Shown here: positions 1 to 9,663 of the stretch, in pieces
Layout of the letters: each line of letters opens with the position of its first letter
Numbering within the stretch: the stretch's first letter is position 1
DNA from: Pseudoalteromonas sp. BSi20652
GTDB taxonomy: Bacteria; Pseudomonadota; Gammaproteobacteria; Enterobacterales; Alteromonadaceae
Reading direction: 5' to 3'
Assembly: GCF_000239855.1 (NCBI RefSeq)
Contig: NZ_BADT01000079.1
Coordinates: 1-58,877 of the forward strand
DNA: 58,877 nucleotides
The notes under the pieces: model-generated
The model's input: the letters and a program-made list of their open reading frames with translations, nothing else
What the model was told of the DNA's origin: nothing
Database searches by the model: none
Position numbers and translations under genes: made by a program

Positions 1-25
1 AAAGTAAAAAAGTTAGCACAGTAAA

Positions 26-58
26 AAGGCTCATAATAAAATAATCATTATGAGCCTT
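26..58 (-). terminator. Intrinsic terminator of the yghU-like gene
   Basis: A perfect 12-base inverted repeat (26-37 with 47-58) is followed on the minus strand by a T run. It lies about 55 bases past the stop of the minus-strand oxidoreductase gene ending at 112, so it most likely ends that transcript. Confidence 0.75.
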
Positions 59-111
59 AAAATTATCAAGCAGGTTAAAGTGTTAACAACTTTACTTGCT
101 GTTTTGTAGAT

Positions 112-957
112 TTAACCTTCGAAATCACTATCGTTATGGCGCTCTGCCATTTGCTCTTCTTCAGGGCCCCATGTGCGATTTACGCGACGACCACGTTTTA
201 CAGCAGGGCGCTCTGATATTTGCGTAGCCCAGCGAACAACATGAGTGTATGAGGTGACATCTAAAAATTCAGCTGCATCATATAAGTCCCCTAAAACAAG
301 CGAGCCATACCACGGCCAAATTGCAATATCGGCAATTGAGTATTCATCACCCGCCATGTATTCATTTTCGCTTAAATGACGATTTAACACGTCAAGTTGG
401 CGTTTAGTTTCCATGGTGAAACGGTCAATAGGGTATTGCATTTTACTTGGTGCGTAGCTATAAAAGTGACCAAACCCACCACCTAAGTATGGCGCTGAGC
501 CCATTTGCCAAAATAGCCAGTTACGACACTCTGTTTTAGCTTTTAAATCTTTAGGGATGAGCACATCAAATTTTTCAGCCAAATACTGTAAAATAGAACC
601 AGACTCAAAAATGCGAGTAGGTGGGGTGGTTGAATGATCCATTAGCGCTGGGATTTTTGAGTTTGGATTAATATCAACAAAGTCAGATCCAAACTGATCG
701 CCATCACCTATGTTTATTAAATATGCGTCATAGTCTGCATCGGTGCAACCAAGCTGTAAAAGCTCTTCAAACATGATTGTAGCTTTTTGGCCATTGGGCG
801 TAGCAAGAGAATAAAGCTGAAATGCGTGCTCGCCAATAGGTAGAGTTTTGTCATGAGTTGCGCCTGCAATTGGGCGGTTAATACTGGCAAACTTACCGCC
901 ACTTTCACTTTCCCACGTCCATACTTTTGGTGGCGTGTATTCGTTTTGATCACTCAT
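112..957 (-). CDS. yghU: Glutathione-dependent disulfide-bond oxidoreductase, YghU family
   Basis: A glutathione S-transferase-fold protein of about 281 residues that closely follows my recollection of E. coli YghU, which uses two glutathiones to reduce organic disulfides and hydroperoxides. Visible landmarks are the N-terminal extension with VWTWE and INRP, the thioredoxin-like domain with TPNGQK and NPNSKIPAL, the FESGSILQYLAEKF glutathione-binding stretch, and the helical domain with GGGFGHFY and AGDEYSIADIAIWPW. A longer frame begins with TTG at 969, but the ATG at 957 has an AGG eight bases upstream and matches the family start. It should be cytoplasmic. It has its own terminator downstream, so it is probably a single-gene unit. 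Family assignment is strong; the physiological substrate is not known from sequence. Confidence 0.93.
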   Translation of the reverse strand: MSDQNEYTPPKVWTWESESGGKFASINRPIAGATHDKTLPIGEHAFQLYSLATPNGQKATIMFEELLQLGCTDADYDAYLINIGDGDQFGSDFVDINPNSKIPALMDHSTTPPTRIFESGSILQYLAEKFDVLIPKDLKAKTECRNWLFWQMGSAPYLGGGFGHFYSYAPSKMQYPIDRFTMETKRQLDVLNRHLSENEYMAGDEYSIADIAIWPWYGSLVLGDLYDAAEFLDVTSYTHVVRWATQISERPAVKRGRRVNRTWGPEEEQMAERHNDSDFEG

Positions 958-1031
958 AAATAACCTCAATGTTAAATGGAAATGTTTAATACTTACTCAG
1001 AAATGTGGCCATAAAAAATTAATTAAAGGCC

Positions 1032-1610
1032 CTAAATATTTAATTTATCGGCTTTTGCTAATCTATAGCCTAAAAACAATCCGCTTAGCGCTCCAAATAG
1101 ATGGCTTTCAAACGATACATGATAGCGCTGGGGTAAAACACCCCATATAAAACCGCTGTAAAGTATAGCCACTACTACTGCAATTATAATTGATTTTAAC
1201 GAGCGTCTTACTAAGCCATAGCATAGAATAAAGCCCCATAAACCATATATAACACCGCTTAAACCAACATGTATGTTACTGCGCCCAAAAGCCCAAACTA
1301 ACAGTCCACCGGCTAGAGCGGTAAAAATAAATACGTTATAAAAACGTTTTACGCTGTACTGGCAAATTAGCCAACTTAATACTACAAATGGGATCATATT
1401 ACTGGCGAAGTGCCACCAGCTACCATGTAAAAAAGGTGCGCATAGTATGCCAATTAACCCTTGGATACTGCGTGGATATATGCCTAAACCATTAAGATTT
1501 ATGCCAGGTAGACTATTGATCACTTGTAGTACGAAGCAAAGAACAACAATACTAAATATTGCGAAACGGGTATTAGTTAGTAATGACAGAGTGGTTGGCT
1601 TGGTTGCCAT
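1032..1610 (-). CDS. Rhomboid family intramembrane serine protease
   Basis: A 192-residue polytopic membrane protein with the rhomboid signature. It has an HxxxN pair (His67, Asn71) in the sequence WWHFASNM, the catalytic GLSG serine at 118, and the catalytic-dyad histidine at 170 in SHLFG. The length is typical of a minimal six-helix bacterial rhomboid with no cytoplasmic domain. Rhomboids cut single-pass membrane substrates inside the inner membrane; in Alteromonadales small rhomboids such as rhombosortase act on GlyGly-CTERM proteins, but I see no GlyGly-CTERM substrate gene next to it. An AGGGCG ribosome site precedes the ATG. It lies downstream of the PfpI-type gene but is separated from it by a terminator. 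Confidence 0.85.
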   Translation of the reverse strand: MATKPTTLSLLTNTRFAIFSIVVLCFVLQVINSLPGINLNGLGIYPRSIQGLIGILCAPFLHGSWWHFASNMIPFVVLSWLICQYSVKRFYNVFIFTALAGGLLVWAFGRSNIHVGLSGVIYGLWGFILCYGLVRRSLKSIIIAVVVAILYSGFIWGVLPQRYHVSFESHLFGALSGLFLGYRLAKADKLNI

Positions 1611-1675
1611 ATAATCGCCCTAATTGACTTTAAGAGTTGCCAGTATAGGAATTGTATTTGCTAATGAAAAGCAAT

Positions 1676-1705
1676 TAAAAAAGCACAGCATAAAATGCTG
1701 TGCTT
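1676..1705 (-). terminator. Intrinsic terminator of the DJ-1/PfpI gene
   Basis: A perfect 10-base stem (1681-1690 with 1696-1705) with a five-base loop is followed on the minus strand by a run of T. It sits just past the stop of the gene that ends at 1727 and separates it from the rhomboid gene. Confidence 0.8.
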
Positions 1706-1726
1706 AATTTTAATTATTACTCACTA

Positions 1727-2410
1727 TTAACCTAATTTTGTTAATAGTTTTTTGGCAGCTAGTTCAGAGCTTGCTGGGTTTTGGCCGGTAATGACTAAAC
1801 CGTCTTCTAATGCTAATACACCCCAGTCGTCAGTTTTTTGATAATCGCCACCTTTTTTGATTAGCTCGTCTTCAACTAAAAATGGCACGATATCGGTAAG
1901 TTGCACTGCAGCTTCTTCAGAGTTAGTGAAACCGGTTACTTTTTTACCCGCTACTAATGCATTGCCATCGGCATCTTTAACATTTAAAAATGCAGCACTT
2001 GCATGACATACTGCAGCAACTGGTTTTTGCTCTTTTACAAAGCTTTCGATAAGTGAGATCGAATCAGTGTTATCAACTAAATCCCATAATGGACCGTGGC
2101 CGCCTGGGTAAAATACAGCATCAAAGTCGCTTGAGTTCACTTCACTCAATACTTTAGTGTTTGCCATTAATGTTTGCGCCGCGCTATCTGCGTCGTAACG
2201 TTTAGTTGCATCTGTTTGAAAATCGGCAAGTGTACTTGTCGGATCAATGGGTGGTTGACCGCCAGCTGGAGACGCTAACGTTACTTCAGCGCCTGCATCA
2301 ACAAACGCATAATAAGGGGCTGCAAATTCTTCTACCCAAAAACCTGTTTTTTCGCCAGTGTTACCAAGTTCTGCGTGAGATGTAAGAACCATAAGTATTT
2401 TTTTAGACAT
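1727..2410 (-). CDS. DJ-1/PfpI family protein (type 1 glutamine amidotransferase-like)
   Basis: A 227-residue protein of the DJ-1/PfpI superfamily. The nucleophile elbow AVCHASAAF puts the reactive cysteine at 135 with His136, and YPGGHGPLWD around 101-110 forms the conserved preceding loop. The large-loop arrangement (FWVEEFAAPY near the N-terminus) resembles the Hsp31/glyoxalase III-like branch, whose members convert methylglyoxal to lactate or act as chaperones and deglycases. A good AAGGA ribosome site precedes the ATG. It is divergent from a LysR-type regulator with 157 bases between the starts, the usual arrangement for a LysR target, so regulation by that neighbour is likely but inferred. 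A methylglyoxal synthase gene lies 14 kb away. The exact activity cannot be settled from sequence. Confidence 0.85.
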   Translation of the reverse strand: MSKKILMVLTSHAELGNTGEKTGFWVEEFAAPYYAFVDAGAEVTLASPAGGQPPIDPTSTLADFQTDATKRYDADSAAQTLMANTKVLSEVNSSDFDAVFYPGGHGPLWDLVDNTDSISLIESFVKEQKPVAAVCHASAAFLNVKDADGNALVAGKKVTGFTNSEEAAVQLTDIVPFLVEDELIKKGGDYQKTDDWGVLALEDGLVITGQNPASSELAAKKLLTKLG

Positions 2411-2567
2411 TGAATATATTCCTTCTGATGATTTGAATTAGTTAATCTTGCTTACCAATTACTATATGCACTAAAAGAGCTTTAAACAACGATGATAAAT
2501 TTAACTTTATTGGTTTAATAATTGATACAATAGAAGGGTTGAATTTAAAACACGCTACGGAGCACAT

Positions 2568-3491
2568 ATGAAGGTGTCGTTTGAGCAGTTAAAGAGCATG
2601 GTCGTATTTGCGCAAATTGTAGAGCAGGGCAGCTTAACCGCTGCAGCTAAACAGTTAGGGCTCACGCGAGCCGTAGCCAGTTATCATTTAAAAAAGTTAG
2701 AAACTCAGCTTGAAGTTACTTTACTAAATCGCTCAACCCGAACCATGGCGCTCACTGAAGCGGGCATTGCTTATTATGAGCGTTGTAGAATTATTACCGA
2801 ACAAGCTAATGCGGCTAATCAACAAATAGAAAATATAAAAAGTGAGCCACAAGGTTTACTTAAAATTAGTTGCCCTGTAAATGTGGGGATGCAGCTAATT
2901 GTGCCTGCAATAAATACGTTTAAGCGCCAATACCCTAAAATTCAAATAGACTTACAGCTTACTGACGATGTGGTTGATATTATTAAAAATGGGTTTGATT
3001 TTGCAATTAGGGGCGTAGCACTGAGTGACTCTAACTTGCAGGCAACCAAGCTGACTACAATGAGCACCTGTATTTGTGGCGCGCCGGATTACTTTACACA
3101 TTTTGGTAAGCCTAAAACACCTTTAGAATTAGCGGATCATCAATGGGTGGTTTATCAATTGGGCAGTAAAACGTTAACACTGTCAAAAGATGGCAAAAAA
3201 CACGATATTACAATGCAAGGCGCCTTAAGTACTAATAACGCAGCTGCACGCACTGCTTTTGTTGAAGCAGGGCATGGCATTGGGCGTATTCCGCTTTACG
3301 ATGCGTGGCCAAAAGTGCAAGCTGGACTGCTTGAAATAATATTAGATGATTATAAAAGCAAAGATATTGAGCTTTACGGGGTATTTCCACCCGGTGGCGC
3401 AGGCTCTAAAAAGTTACGGTTATTCATTGATTACTTAAAAGCATACTTTGTAAAACAGCATACCGCCTTAGGTATGCTGAAAAGCGTTTAA
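2568..3491 (+). CDS. LysR family transcriptional regulator
   Basis: A 307-residue LysR-type regulator. The N-terminal winged helix-turn-helix (about 5-64) reads FAQIVEQGSLTAAAKQLGLT followed by VASYHLKKLE, and the rest is the periplasmic-binding-like effector domain. The subgroup resembles the CrgA/DsdC-like regulators common beside oxidoreductase and stress genes. It is divergent from the DJ-1/PfpI gene, so the shared 157-base region probably carries its binding site. The effector is unknown. Confidence 0.92.
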   Translation: MKVSFEQLKSMVVFAQIVEQGSLTAAAKQLGLTRAVASYHLKKLETQLEVTLLNRSTRTMALTEAGIAYYERCRIITEQANAANQQIENIKSEPQGLLKISCPVNVGMQLIVPAINTFKRQYPKIQIDLQLTDDVVDIIKNGFDFAIRGVALSDSNLQATKLTTMSTCICGAPDYFTHFGKPKTPLELADHQWVVYQLGSKTLTLSKDGKKHDITMQGALSTNNAAARTAFVEAGHGIGRIPLYDAWPKVQAGLLEIILDDYKSKDIELYGVFPPGGAGSKKLRLFIDYLKAYFVKQHTALGMLKSV

Positions 3492-3534
3492 TTATTTTCG
3501 CTTTTTAAATATTTATAAAGCATTTATAAAACAC

Positions 3535-4269
3535 TTATAAAGTACGGCTAAATAATGCCACTGCTTGTTGATACATATTAATGGCAAGGGCTGCATCGTA
3601 TCGCTCACCTTCATCACGCATAAAGGCATGTTGTGCATTAACCTCTTGCCATTGGTAATTAATGCCAGTGCTTACGCATTGTTGGTATATTTTAGCGCGG
3701 CCTTCCTTTGGCACATGCGGGTCTTGTTTACCCCATATAAAGTGAATTTCGCCTTGTATATCAGCCATACGCTCGAATGAGTTATTACCTGGTTTTGCAG
3801 GTAATGTATCGCTGTGAATATCAGTTGCGTATAAACAAAATGCCGCTTTAATTTCAGAGTTAAGTGCGGCTCTATAAGCTAAATGCCCGCCAATACATAC
3901 GCCCATTGCGCCTACGGTTCCTGTGCAATAGCTTTGCTGCTTTATAAAGTCGATCATGGCTTGCGTGTCGCTATCATGATGCTCAAGTGGCTTTGCCCAT
4001 TTATCGGCATTGCCTTTATCTTTACCTGCATCGTCGTAAGCAAGCACAGTGCCTATAGGATTTAACTCGTGAAATACTTCCGGTACCAATACCACAAAAC
4101 CATGGCTTGCTAAAATAGCTGCGCTGCGTGCAATAGGTGCAGTTTGCTGAAATATTTCAGAATAAAAAATGATAGCAGGGAACAGTCCTTGCGCTTGAGG
4201 GCGGTATACGGTTGTTCGCATTAAACCTGTAGGAGTTGGCAAGTCAGCATTATGTTGTTTGATTATCAT
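3535..4269 (-). CDS. Dienelactone hydrolase family protein
   Basis: A 244-residue alpha/beta hydrolase of the dienelactone hydrolase family. The nucleophile is the cysteine at 125 in GVCIGGH, the acid is Asp183 in GKQDPH, the histidine is 214 in NAQHAF, and Glu38 in YSEIF matches the glutamate that activates the cysteine in characterised members. There is no signal peptide, so it should be cytoplasmic. It is convergent with the LysR gene and stands alone; no chlorocatechol pathway is nearby, so the substrate is probably a different ester or lactone. Confidence 0.88.
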   Translation of the reverse strand: MIIKQHNADLPTPTGLMRTTVYRPQAQGLFPAIIFYSEIFQQTAPIARSAAILASHGFVVLVPEVFHELNPIGTVLAYDDAGKDKGNADKWAKPLEHHDSDTQAMIDFIKQQSYCTGTVGAMGVCIGGHLAYRAALNSEIKAAFCLYATDIHSDTLPAKPGNNSFERMADIQGEIHFIWGKQDPHVPKEGRAKIYQQCVSTGINYQWQEVNAQHAFMRDEGERYDAALAINMYQQAVALFSRTL

Positions 4270-4352
4270 AAAAAGCGCTCAGTTAAATAAAATTATATAT
4301 AATGTTATGGTAACTGAGCGCGATAAAATAAACGACTTTTGTTGTAGAGTAT

Positions 4353-4517
4353 TTATACCAACCAGCATAAATCTTTGATCAATTTAACGAATTAAATTTC
4401 ACTATAACGTCGTTAAAAATTTTTTATTTAGAACAACTAGATAAAAAAATTTTTGCCTAGTTCTAGCGTAATTTTCTTAACGTTAAATAGACCCCATATA
4501 TAAGCAGATTGGTATTA
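4353..4517. repeat. MITE-like inverted-repeat element
   Basis: A 165-base AT-rich noncoding block begins with TTATACCAAC and ends with the near-inverted copy ATTGGTATTAA. Inside is a second imperfect inverted repeat around 4427-4465, where AGAACAACTAG faces CTAGTTCTAG. The block fills the space between the hydrolase start and the glycerophosphodiesterase stop, overlapping the latter's last codon. This is the look of a small non-autonomous repeat; short elements with TATACCAAT ends are frequent in marine gammaproteobacteria. No open frame is present. Confidence 0.55.
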
Positions 4518-5840
4518 AATACTTGCTGGCATTTTATTACAACTTGCGTAGTAACTTACCGTGGCCGGCCAATCAGAAAATATAGCCATTACCCCTACGT
4601 CTTTTGCGAGTACATCAACGACAGTCATCATATCGCCATCGTTATTTATTACATCAGCAATTGATTGATAGTAATAACCGCCACCTTCATTAAGCGGACC
4701 CGAGCGCTCAAGGCTCCATGCAATAAGCTTTAAACCTGCCGCTTTTGCGTCAATAGCGTACTGCGAGGGAACAATGTTATTGTTATTATCGATAGTTAGC
4801 ATCATCCAAATTGGTGGGGCTAAAATTTTCACCCCATCAGCCACTAACTCATCCATACCCGGTTGCCATGTTTGTGGGTTACTTGGATCAAATCCGGCTT
4901 CGCTGTCACGGCCATCTAAATAAACACTTTGATCTGCAAATTCTGGATTGGTGTTAATCCAATATTTAACATCGTCTAAGTTAAACGATTGTGGATAAAC
5001 TTTTGAGGCTGGTACACCCATTTGCGAGTACTCGTCTAGCATTTTTTGCGCGTATTGTTCTTGTGTCATTCCATCAAATGGCATACTTACTTGTGGCGAT
5101 TTTAGCTCTGGTGTCATTTTTACACCTAGCTCATTAAACAGTGCAATGCTTTGTTTATGGGTCATCAATGTGCCGTTGGTGGCATATAAATCAGTGCGCC
5201 AATTTGGGGTGCCGTCGAGATATTCTGCCACCGTGGTGGCTTTTGTATTCGCGCCATCCATTTTTCCTTCAAGGGTTAAAAACTCCGCTAAGCTTATATC
5301 GCTGGTACAACACTTTGCAGAAGCGGCAATACCATTAGCAGGGTCGGCTGGTGTAAATGGCACACTGCATTTAGCTGCAAGTTCAGGAATAGCTAAAATA
5401 TTGGTAGTGGTATGTAAGTCACATTGTGAGTGCCTGCATACCAGTTCTTTATCGTTTGTGAACGTTACATCGCACTCTACAATACCTGCGCCCATACGCG
5501 CTGCTGCAACGTATGACTCTTTTGTATGTTCAGGGTATTGCATTGGCGCACCACGGTGCCCGATTGAAAAGTCGGTAGTATAAAATGGGCTATCTTGACA
5601 TGATGCTAATTGTGTTTTTAGCTCGCCTGGCGCCATATCGTTAATTAAATAATCTGGGCGTGCACCTAGTTGAATATTACTACCTTGTGCAACTTCAACA
5701 ACCACAGGGGTAGGAACTTCTACAATTTCAACTTCGGTGTTGGTAACAACCACTTCTTTTTCTACTATTTCTACATCGTCGTCGCAGCCTGCAAGTGTGG
5801 CTAACAATATACAGCTTGTAAGTAAGGTAATACGTTTCAT
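4515..5840 (-). CDS. Glycerophosphodiester phosphodiesterase, lipoprotein
   Basis: A 441-residue exported lipoprotein; the signal ends in the lipobox LAGC with the lipid-modified cysteine at 19, followed by a low-complexity Val/Glu stretch (about 22-50) that may tether the enzyme. The GDPD barrel follows, with His95-Arg96 in GHRGAP, the metal ligands Glu122 and Asp124 in VECDV, and His137. The family hydrolyses glycerophosphodiesters to glycerol-3-phosphate and an alcohol. Asp at 20 after the lipid cysteine would favour inner-membrane retention by the enterobacterial rule, but that rule may not hold here. It appears to be a single gene. Confidence 0.88.
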   Translation of the reverse strand: MKRITLLTSCILLATLAGCDDDVEIVEKEVVVTNTEVEIVEVPTPVVVEVAQGSNIQLGARPDYLINDMAPGELKTQLASCQDSPFYTTDFSIGHRGAPMQYPEHTKESYVAAARMGAGIVECDVTFTNDKELVCRHSQCDLHTTTNILAIPELAAKCSVPFTPADPANGIAASAKCCTSDISLAEFLTLEGKMDGANTKATTVAEYLDGTPNWRTDLYATNGTLMTHKQSIALFNELGVKMTPELKSPQVSMPFDGMTQEQYAQKMLDEYSQMGVPASKVYPQSFNLDDVKYWINTNPEFADQSVYLDGRDSEAGFDPSNPQTWQPGMDELVADGVKILAPPIWMMLTIDNNNNIVPSQYAIDAKAAGLKLIAWSLERSGPLNEGGGYYYQSIADVINNDGDMMTVVDVLAKDVGVMAIFSDWPATVSYYASCNKMPASI

Positions 5841-5909
5841 TGTTTATCCTTAAAAAGTAAAATTTGTACTACCTTAATGATTATTAATGACAATTTAGCT
5901 ACAAGTTTA

Positions 5910-6761
5910 TTAATTTACTTTTTTATTAAGCATTTGATTCACTAATAATGCACCTAACATTATAGCTGCACCAATACTTAACCTAACTATGTCAGCGTCT
6001 CTGTTCCAAATAAGCACGTTAACAATAATCCCTGCTGGGATAAGTAAGTTATTCATGACAGCCAGAGCTCCAACGTTGACGAGTGTTGCGCCTTTATTCC
6101 ACATAAAGTAACCAAAGCCTGATGCAACAACCCCTAAATAAATCAGTATGCCCCACTGAGTAGAAGTGGTTGGTAATTTGTTTGAATTACCAAATAATGC
6201 ATAACAAATTGTGGCAATAATAAGTGCGCCTATAAAAAACCATCCAAATACGGTTTTATCATCAAGCTGATTGTTCATCATTAAGCGTTTATAGGTTACT
6301 TGGCCTACAGCAAAACTTATGTTCGCACCTTGAACTAATAATAAGCCAATTATGAAATTACTATTTAGGTTTTCGTAACGAATGGTAATTGCACCAATTA
6401 CAGCAATAAGTGCAACTATAAAAAAGCGTGAGTTGAAATTTTTGTTCAATGCATCATTTAGCAGGGTAATGTACAAAGGAGTCATTACTGTAAATAACAG
6501 TACTTCGGGGACGCTTAAAAATAAAAAGGAGTGGTAGTAAAAGCTATACATAACACCAAGTTGTATAGCGCCAATCAGCATGAGCTTTAAGGCTAAAGGT
6601 TTAGGTGTTTGTTTAAACTTTAAAAATGGTAAAAATATGAGGGTTGCTAGTGCTATGCGAATTAACACACTAAACCATGCATCAACCTGACCTGCTAAAT
6701 ACACGCCAATTAAACTAAATGAAAATGCCCAAAGTAAAGTTACTGCAAATAAGTACCGCAT
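5910..6761 (-). CDS. EamA/DMT family transporter
   Basis: A 283-residue inner-membrane protein with about ten hydrophobic segments and two EamA repeats, the typical size of drug/metabolite transporter superfamily exporters. Members export amino acids, metabolites or drugs; nothing here identifies the substrate. It lies between the glycerophosphodiesterase and the M3 peptidase on the same strand, but the peptidase's terminator separates it from the upstream gene. Confidence 0.87.
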   Translation of the reverse strand: MRYLFAVTLLWAFSFSLIGVYLAGQVDAWFSVLIRIALATLIFLPFLKFKQTPKPLALKLMLIGAIQLGVMYSFYYHSFLFLSVPEVLLFTVMTPLYITLLNDALNKNFNSRFFIVALIAVIGAITIRYENLNSNFIIGLLLVQGANISFAVGQVTYKRLMMNNQLDDKTVFGWFFIGALIIATICYALFGNSNKLPTTSTQWGILIYLGVVASGFGYFMWNKGATLVNVGALAVMNNLLIPAGIIVNVLIWNRDADIVRLSIGAAIMLGALLVNQMLNKKVN

Positions 6762-6824
6762 AGCCGTCGTCTTTTAATAATTAATGGCAGCAGTTTATCT
6801 GTTATAAATTAATGTATAAACAAT

Positions 6825-6846
6825 AAAAGCCCGCAAGCGGGCTTTT
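6825..6846 (-). terminator. Intrinsic terminator of the M3 peptidase gene
   Basis: A perfect 10-base GC-rich stem (6825-6834 with 6837-6846), flanked by A/T on both sides, sits about 30 bases past the M3 peptidase stop at 6876. It could work in both directions. Confidence 0.8.
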
Positions 6847-6875
6847 ATAAAAGTGAGCTTAATAAATTAAGTTAT

Positions 6876-9017
6876 TTATTCAACTAAACCACGGCGCTTA
6901 AGTAGTGCGTCGGTTGTTGGTTTTTGACCTCTAAACTCAATGTAACTTTGCATTAAGTCGCGGCTATTACCTTTTGATAGGATTTCTTTACGGAAGTTAT
7001 CACCGTTTTTACGTGTTAAACCACCGTTGTTTTCCATATGTGCAAACGCATCGGCTGCAAATACTTCAGTCCAAAGGTATGCGTAGTAACCCGCAGAGTA
7101 ACCGCCTGCAAAGGTATGGCTAAAGTAGTTTGATTTATAACGCGGTGGCACTGGGTAGTAATCAATACCATGTGCTTTTAGCGCTGCGTTTTCAAACTCT
7201 TGAACATCATTGATTTTCTTATCTGAACCAAATGAATGCCATTCCATATCAAGTAAAGCAGCCGCTAAATATTCAGTAGTACCAAAACCTTGGTTGAATT
7301 TTTGCGATGCTAATACTTTGTCAAGCAATGCTTGTGGAATTGGCTCACCTGTTTTGTAGTGCTTAGCGTAATTAGCAAGTACGCTAGGTTCAATCATCCA
7401 ATCTTCGTGTGCTTGAGATGGAAATTCAACAAAGTCACGTGCTGTTGCTGTACCTGCAAGGCTTGGGTATTTAACATCTGAGAATAAACCATGTGCCGCA
7501 TGACCAAATTCGTGGAACATAGTCGATACTTCGTCAAAGGTCATAAGCGTTGGCTCGCCTTCAGCTGGTTTTGGAATGTTTTGTGCATTGTAAATAACAG
7601 GTTTAGTGCCTTTTAAGCCGCTTTGGCCTACGTATGCACTCATCCATGCACCGCCACGCTTGCCTTCACGTGCGTATGGGTCCATGTAAAATAAACCAAT
7701 TGCACTGCCGTCAGCATTAAATACTTCGTAAACAGTTACATCTTCGTGGTAAACCGGTAAGTCTTGACGTTCTTTGAACGTAATACCGTACAGTTTATTC
7801 ATTGCAAAGAATAAACCATCGTTAATTACTGAACTCATTTCAAAGTAGGGTTTAACTAACGCAGGATCTAGGTCGTATTTTTCAGCGCGCACTTTTTCAG
7901 CGTAAAATGCCCAATCCCACGGTTTAAGTTCGAAGCTTTCGCCCGAATCGTTAATCACTTTTTGAATAGCAGCGGCTTCAATTTTCGCTTTTTCAACTGC
8001 TTTAGGAGCAAGGTCATCTAAAATGCCATATACATTTTCAGTTGTTTGCGCCATACGCGACGTCATTACATACGAAGCCCAATCTTTGTAGCCTAAAAGC
8101 TCTGCTTTTTGTGCACGTAAGTTTGTTTCTTCAATAATGATAGGGCCATTAGTTTGTGCTGCACGGTTTGCAGATGCAGTAAAAATTTGCTCACGTAATT
8201 CACGGTTTTCAAGGCTTGATAGAATAGGCTGTTGCGTGGTGTTAACAAGCGTGATCATGTAGCCTTCTTTACCCGCTTTTTTAGCTGCGGATGCAAGGCC
8301 TGCAATTTCACCTTCAGAAAGACCAGCAAGTTTAGCTTTGTCAGTAACAACAATTACATCTTCTTTAAACGACTTTAAAACGTTTTGCGAAAACGAAGTA
8401 GATAAGTTAGCAAGCTGTGCGTTAATTTCGCGCATTTTTGCTTTTTCTTCGTCATTTAATTTAGCGCCAGCTTTTACAAATTGTTTGTAATAAAAGTCAA
8501 CAAGGCGTTGATCTTCAGCGCTTAGTGTTGCTTGGTTGTCGTATATTGTTTGAACGCGCTTAAATAGAGCACCGTTTAAATAAATGTCATCAGAGTGAGC
8601 CGATAATACTGGCGCCATTTTTTTACTAATGCGTTGGTATTCGTCATCTGAAATTAAACCCGATAAGTTGTAAAATGCCGTTGATACACGGTTTAATAAC
8701 TCACCCGATAGTTCCATTTCAACTAACGTATTTTTGAATGTAGCTGGCTCTGGGTTATTAGCAATTGCTTGAATTTGAGCTGTATGCTCTGCAATACCCG
8801 CATCGAACACGGCTTCATAATCTTTAGTACCAAATTTATCAAACTCAGGTGCCATGTATTGTAAAGGACTTGGTTTGAATAACACATTGCTTGCATTTAC
8901 GTCTTGCACTTGTGCTGCGCTTTCTTTTTCCATTGTTTGTATTTCTGTTTTATTTTCAGAACAGGCAGATAGTAATAATACACTAGCAATAGTAGTGGCG
9001 ATCAGGGTTTTACGCAT
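6876..9017 (-). CDS. M3 family metallopeptidase (peptidyl-dipeptidase/oligopeptidase A-like), lipoprotein
   Basis: A 713-residue zinc peptidase of the thimet oligopeptidase family. The HExGH motif is at 502-506 (HEFGHAAHG), followed by DFVEFPSQ, which carries the third zinc ligand. The YYAYLWTEVFAADAF and GNSRD segments near the C-terminus are typical of the Dcp/OpdA branch. Unlike E. coli Dcp it begins with a lipoprotein signal (LLLSACS, cysteine 19), so it probably works in the periplasm or at the envelope on short peptides. It is a single-gene unit with a clear terminator. Confidence 0.93.
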   Translation of the reverse strand: MRKTLIATTIASVLLLSACSENKTEIQTMEKESAAQVQDVNASNVLFKPSPLQYMAPEFDKFGTKDYEAVFDAGIAEHTAQIQAIANNPEPATFKNTLVEMELSGELLNRVSTAFYNLSGLISDDEYQRISKKMAPVLSAHSDDIYLNGALFKRVQTIYDNQATLSAEDQRLVDFYYKQFVKAGAKLNDEEKAKMREINAQLANLSTSFSQNVLKSFKEDVIVVTDKAKLAGLSEGEIAGLASAAKKAGKEGYMITLVNTTQQPILSSLENRELREQIFTASANRAAQTNGPIIIEETNLRAQKAELLGYKDWASYVMTSRMAQTTENVYGILDDLAPKAVEKAKIEAAAIQKVINDSGESFELKPWDWAFYAEKVRAEKYDLDPALVKPYFEMSSVINDGLFFAMNKLYGITFKERQDLPVYHEDVTVYEVFNADGSAIGLFYMDPYAREGKRGGAWMSAYVGQSGLKGTKPVIYNAQNIPKPAEGEPTLMTFDEVSTMFHEFGHAAHGLFSDVKYPSLAGTATARDFVEFPSQAHEDWMIEPSVLANYAKHYKTGEPIPQALLDKVLASQKFNQGFGTTEYLAAALLDMEWHSFGSDKKINDVQEFENAALKAHGIDYYPVPPRYKSNYFSHTFAGGYSAGYYAYLWTEVFAADAFAHMENNGGLTRKNGDNFRKEILSKGNSRDLMQSYIEFRGQKPTTDALLKRRGLVE

Positions 9018-9663
9018 AATAACTCCATAGAAAAATTAGCCGAAATAGGCTTTGTGAGTCGAAAAACCCAGTTAACTTACCAAATTTTGATTTATATACA
9101 ATAAAGTTTATCGATATTAAGGGATGTTTTAACTCAAATTAGCTAATAATTAGTGTCAAGGAGGGTAAAAGTGCCCTAAAAATATACATTTAAGCTACTT
9201 AATTTGATGTTTGAATCGTTATCAGGCCAGGGCCTGCTGACATTGGACTAAGTAAAAACAGAGCAACAAAGAGTAAATCGCCCCTAGTACGAACCCAAAG
9301 GGCAGCGCATGTTTAGCATTTATGCTGTGTTATAGCCTATTTGCGGGGAACAATCACACAACATAGACTCTGCCTTGTCTAAAAACCCAAATTGCTTTGA
9401 AGTCATTTAAAATTTACCTGTGGCTGCAAAGTAGCGGATATTTAATTGAGTGTAAATTGCGTCATGAGTGCTCTTCAGTACTCATACACTATTGATATAG
9501 TAATGGATGTAATAAAAAGTTAATAAATTGCCCTTAAAAAGTATTTTGAACTTATTAACTTGGCGTTTTAGCTATATTATTAAGTGTTGATCTTAGTAAA
9601 ACCTAAACCACAATTTTATAGTGGTTGAATAACATACAAATAAAAAGATATTTTGGAAAATTT
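9018..9663. other. 646-base region without a gene; possible degenerate repeat
   Basis: No frame here has coding character. The middle part (about 9225-9420) is less AT-rich than its flanks and has stops in every frame I translated. It resembles decayed repeat copies seen between genes in Pseudoalteromonas, but this is recollection and cannot be checked here. A near-perfect hairpin lies at 9463-9485 (ATGAGTGCT against AGTACTCAT). The right end should hold the promoter of the MscS gene and the left end that of the M3 peptidase gene. Confidence 0.4.

Noticed and set aside
5146-5583. Plus-strand 145-residue frame inside the glycerophosphodiesterase gene
   Set aside because: Antisense to a gene with intact catalytic motifs; no signal for translation.
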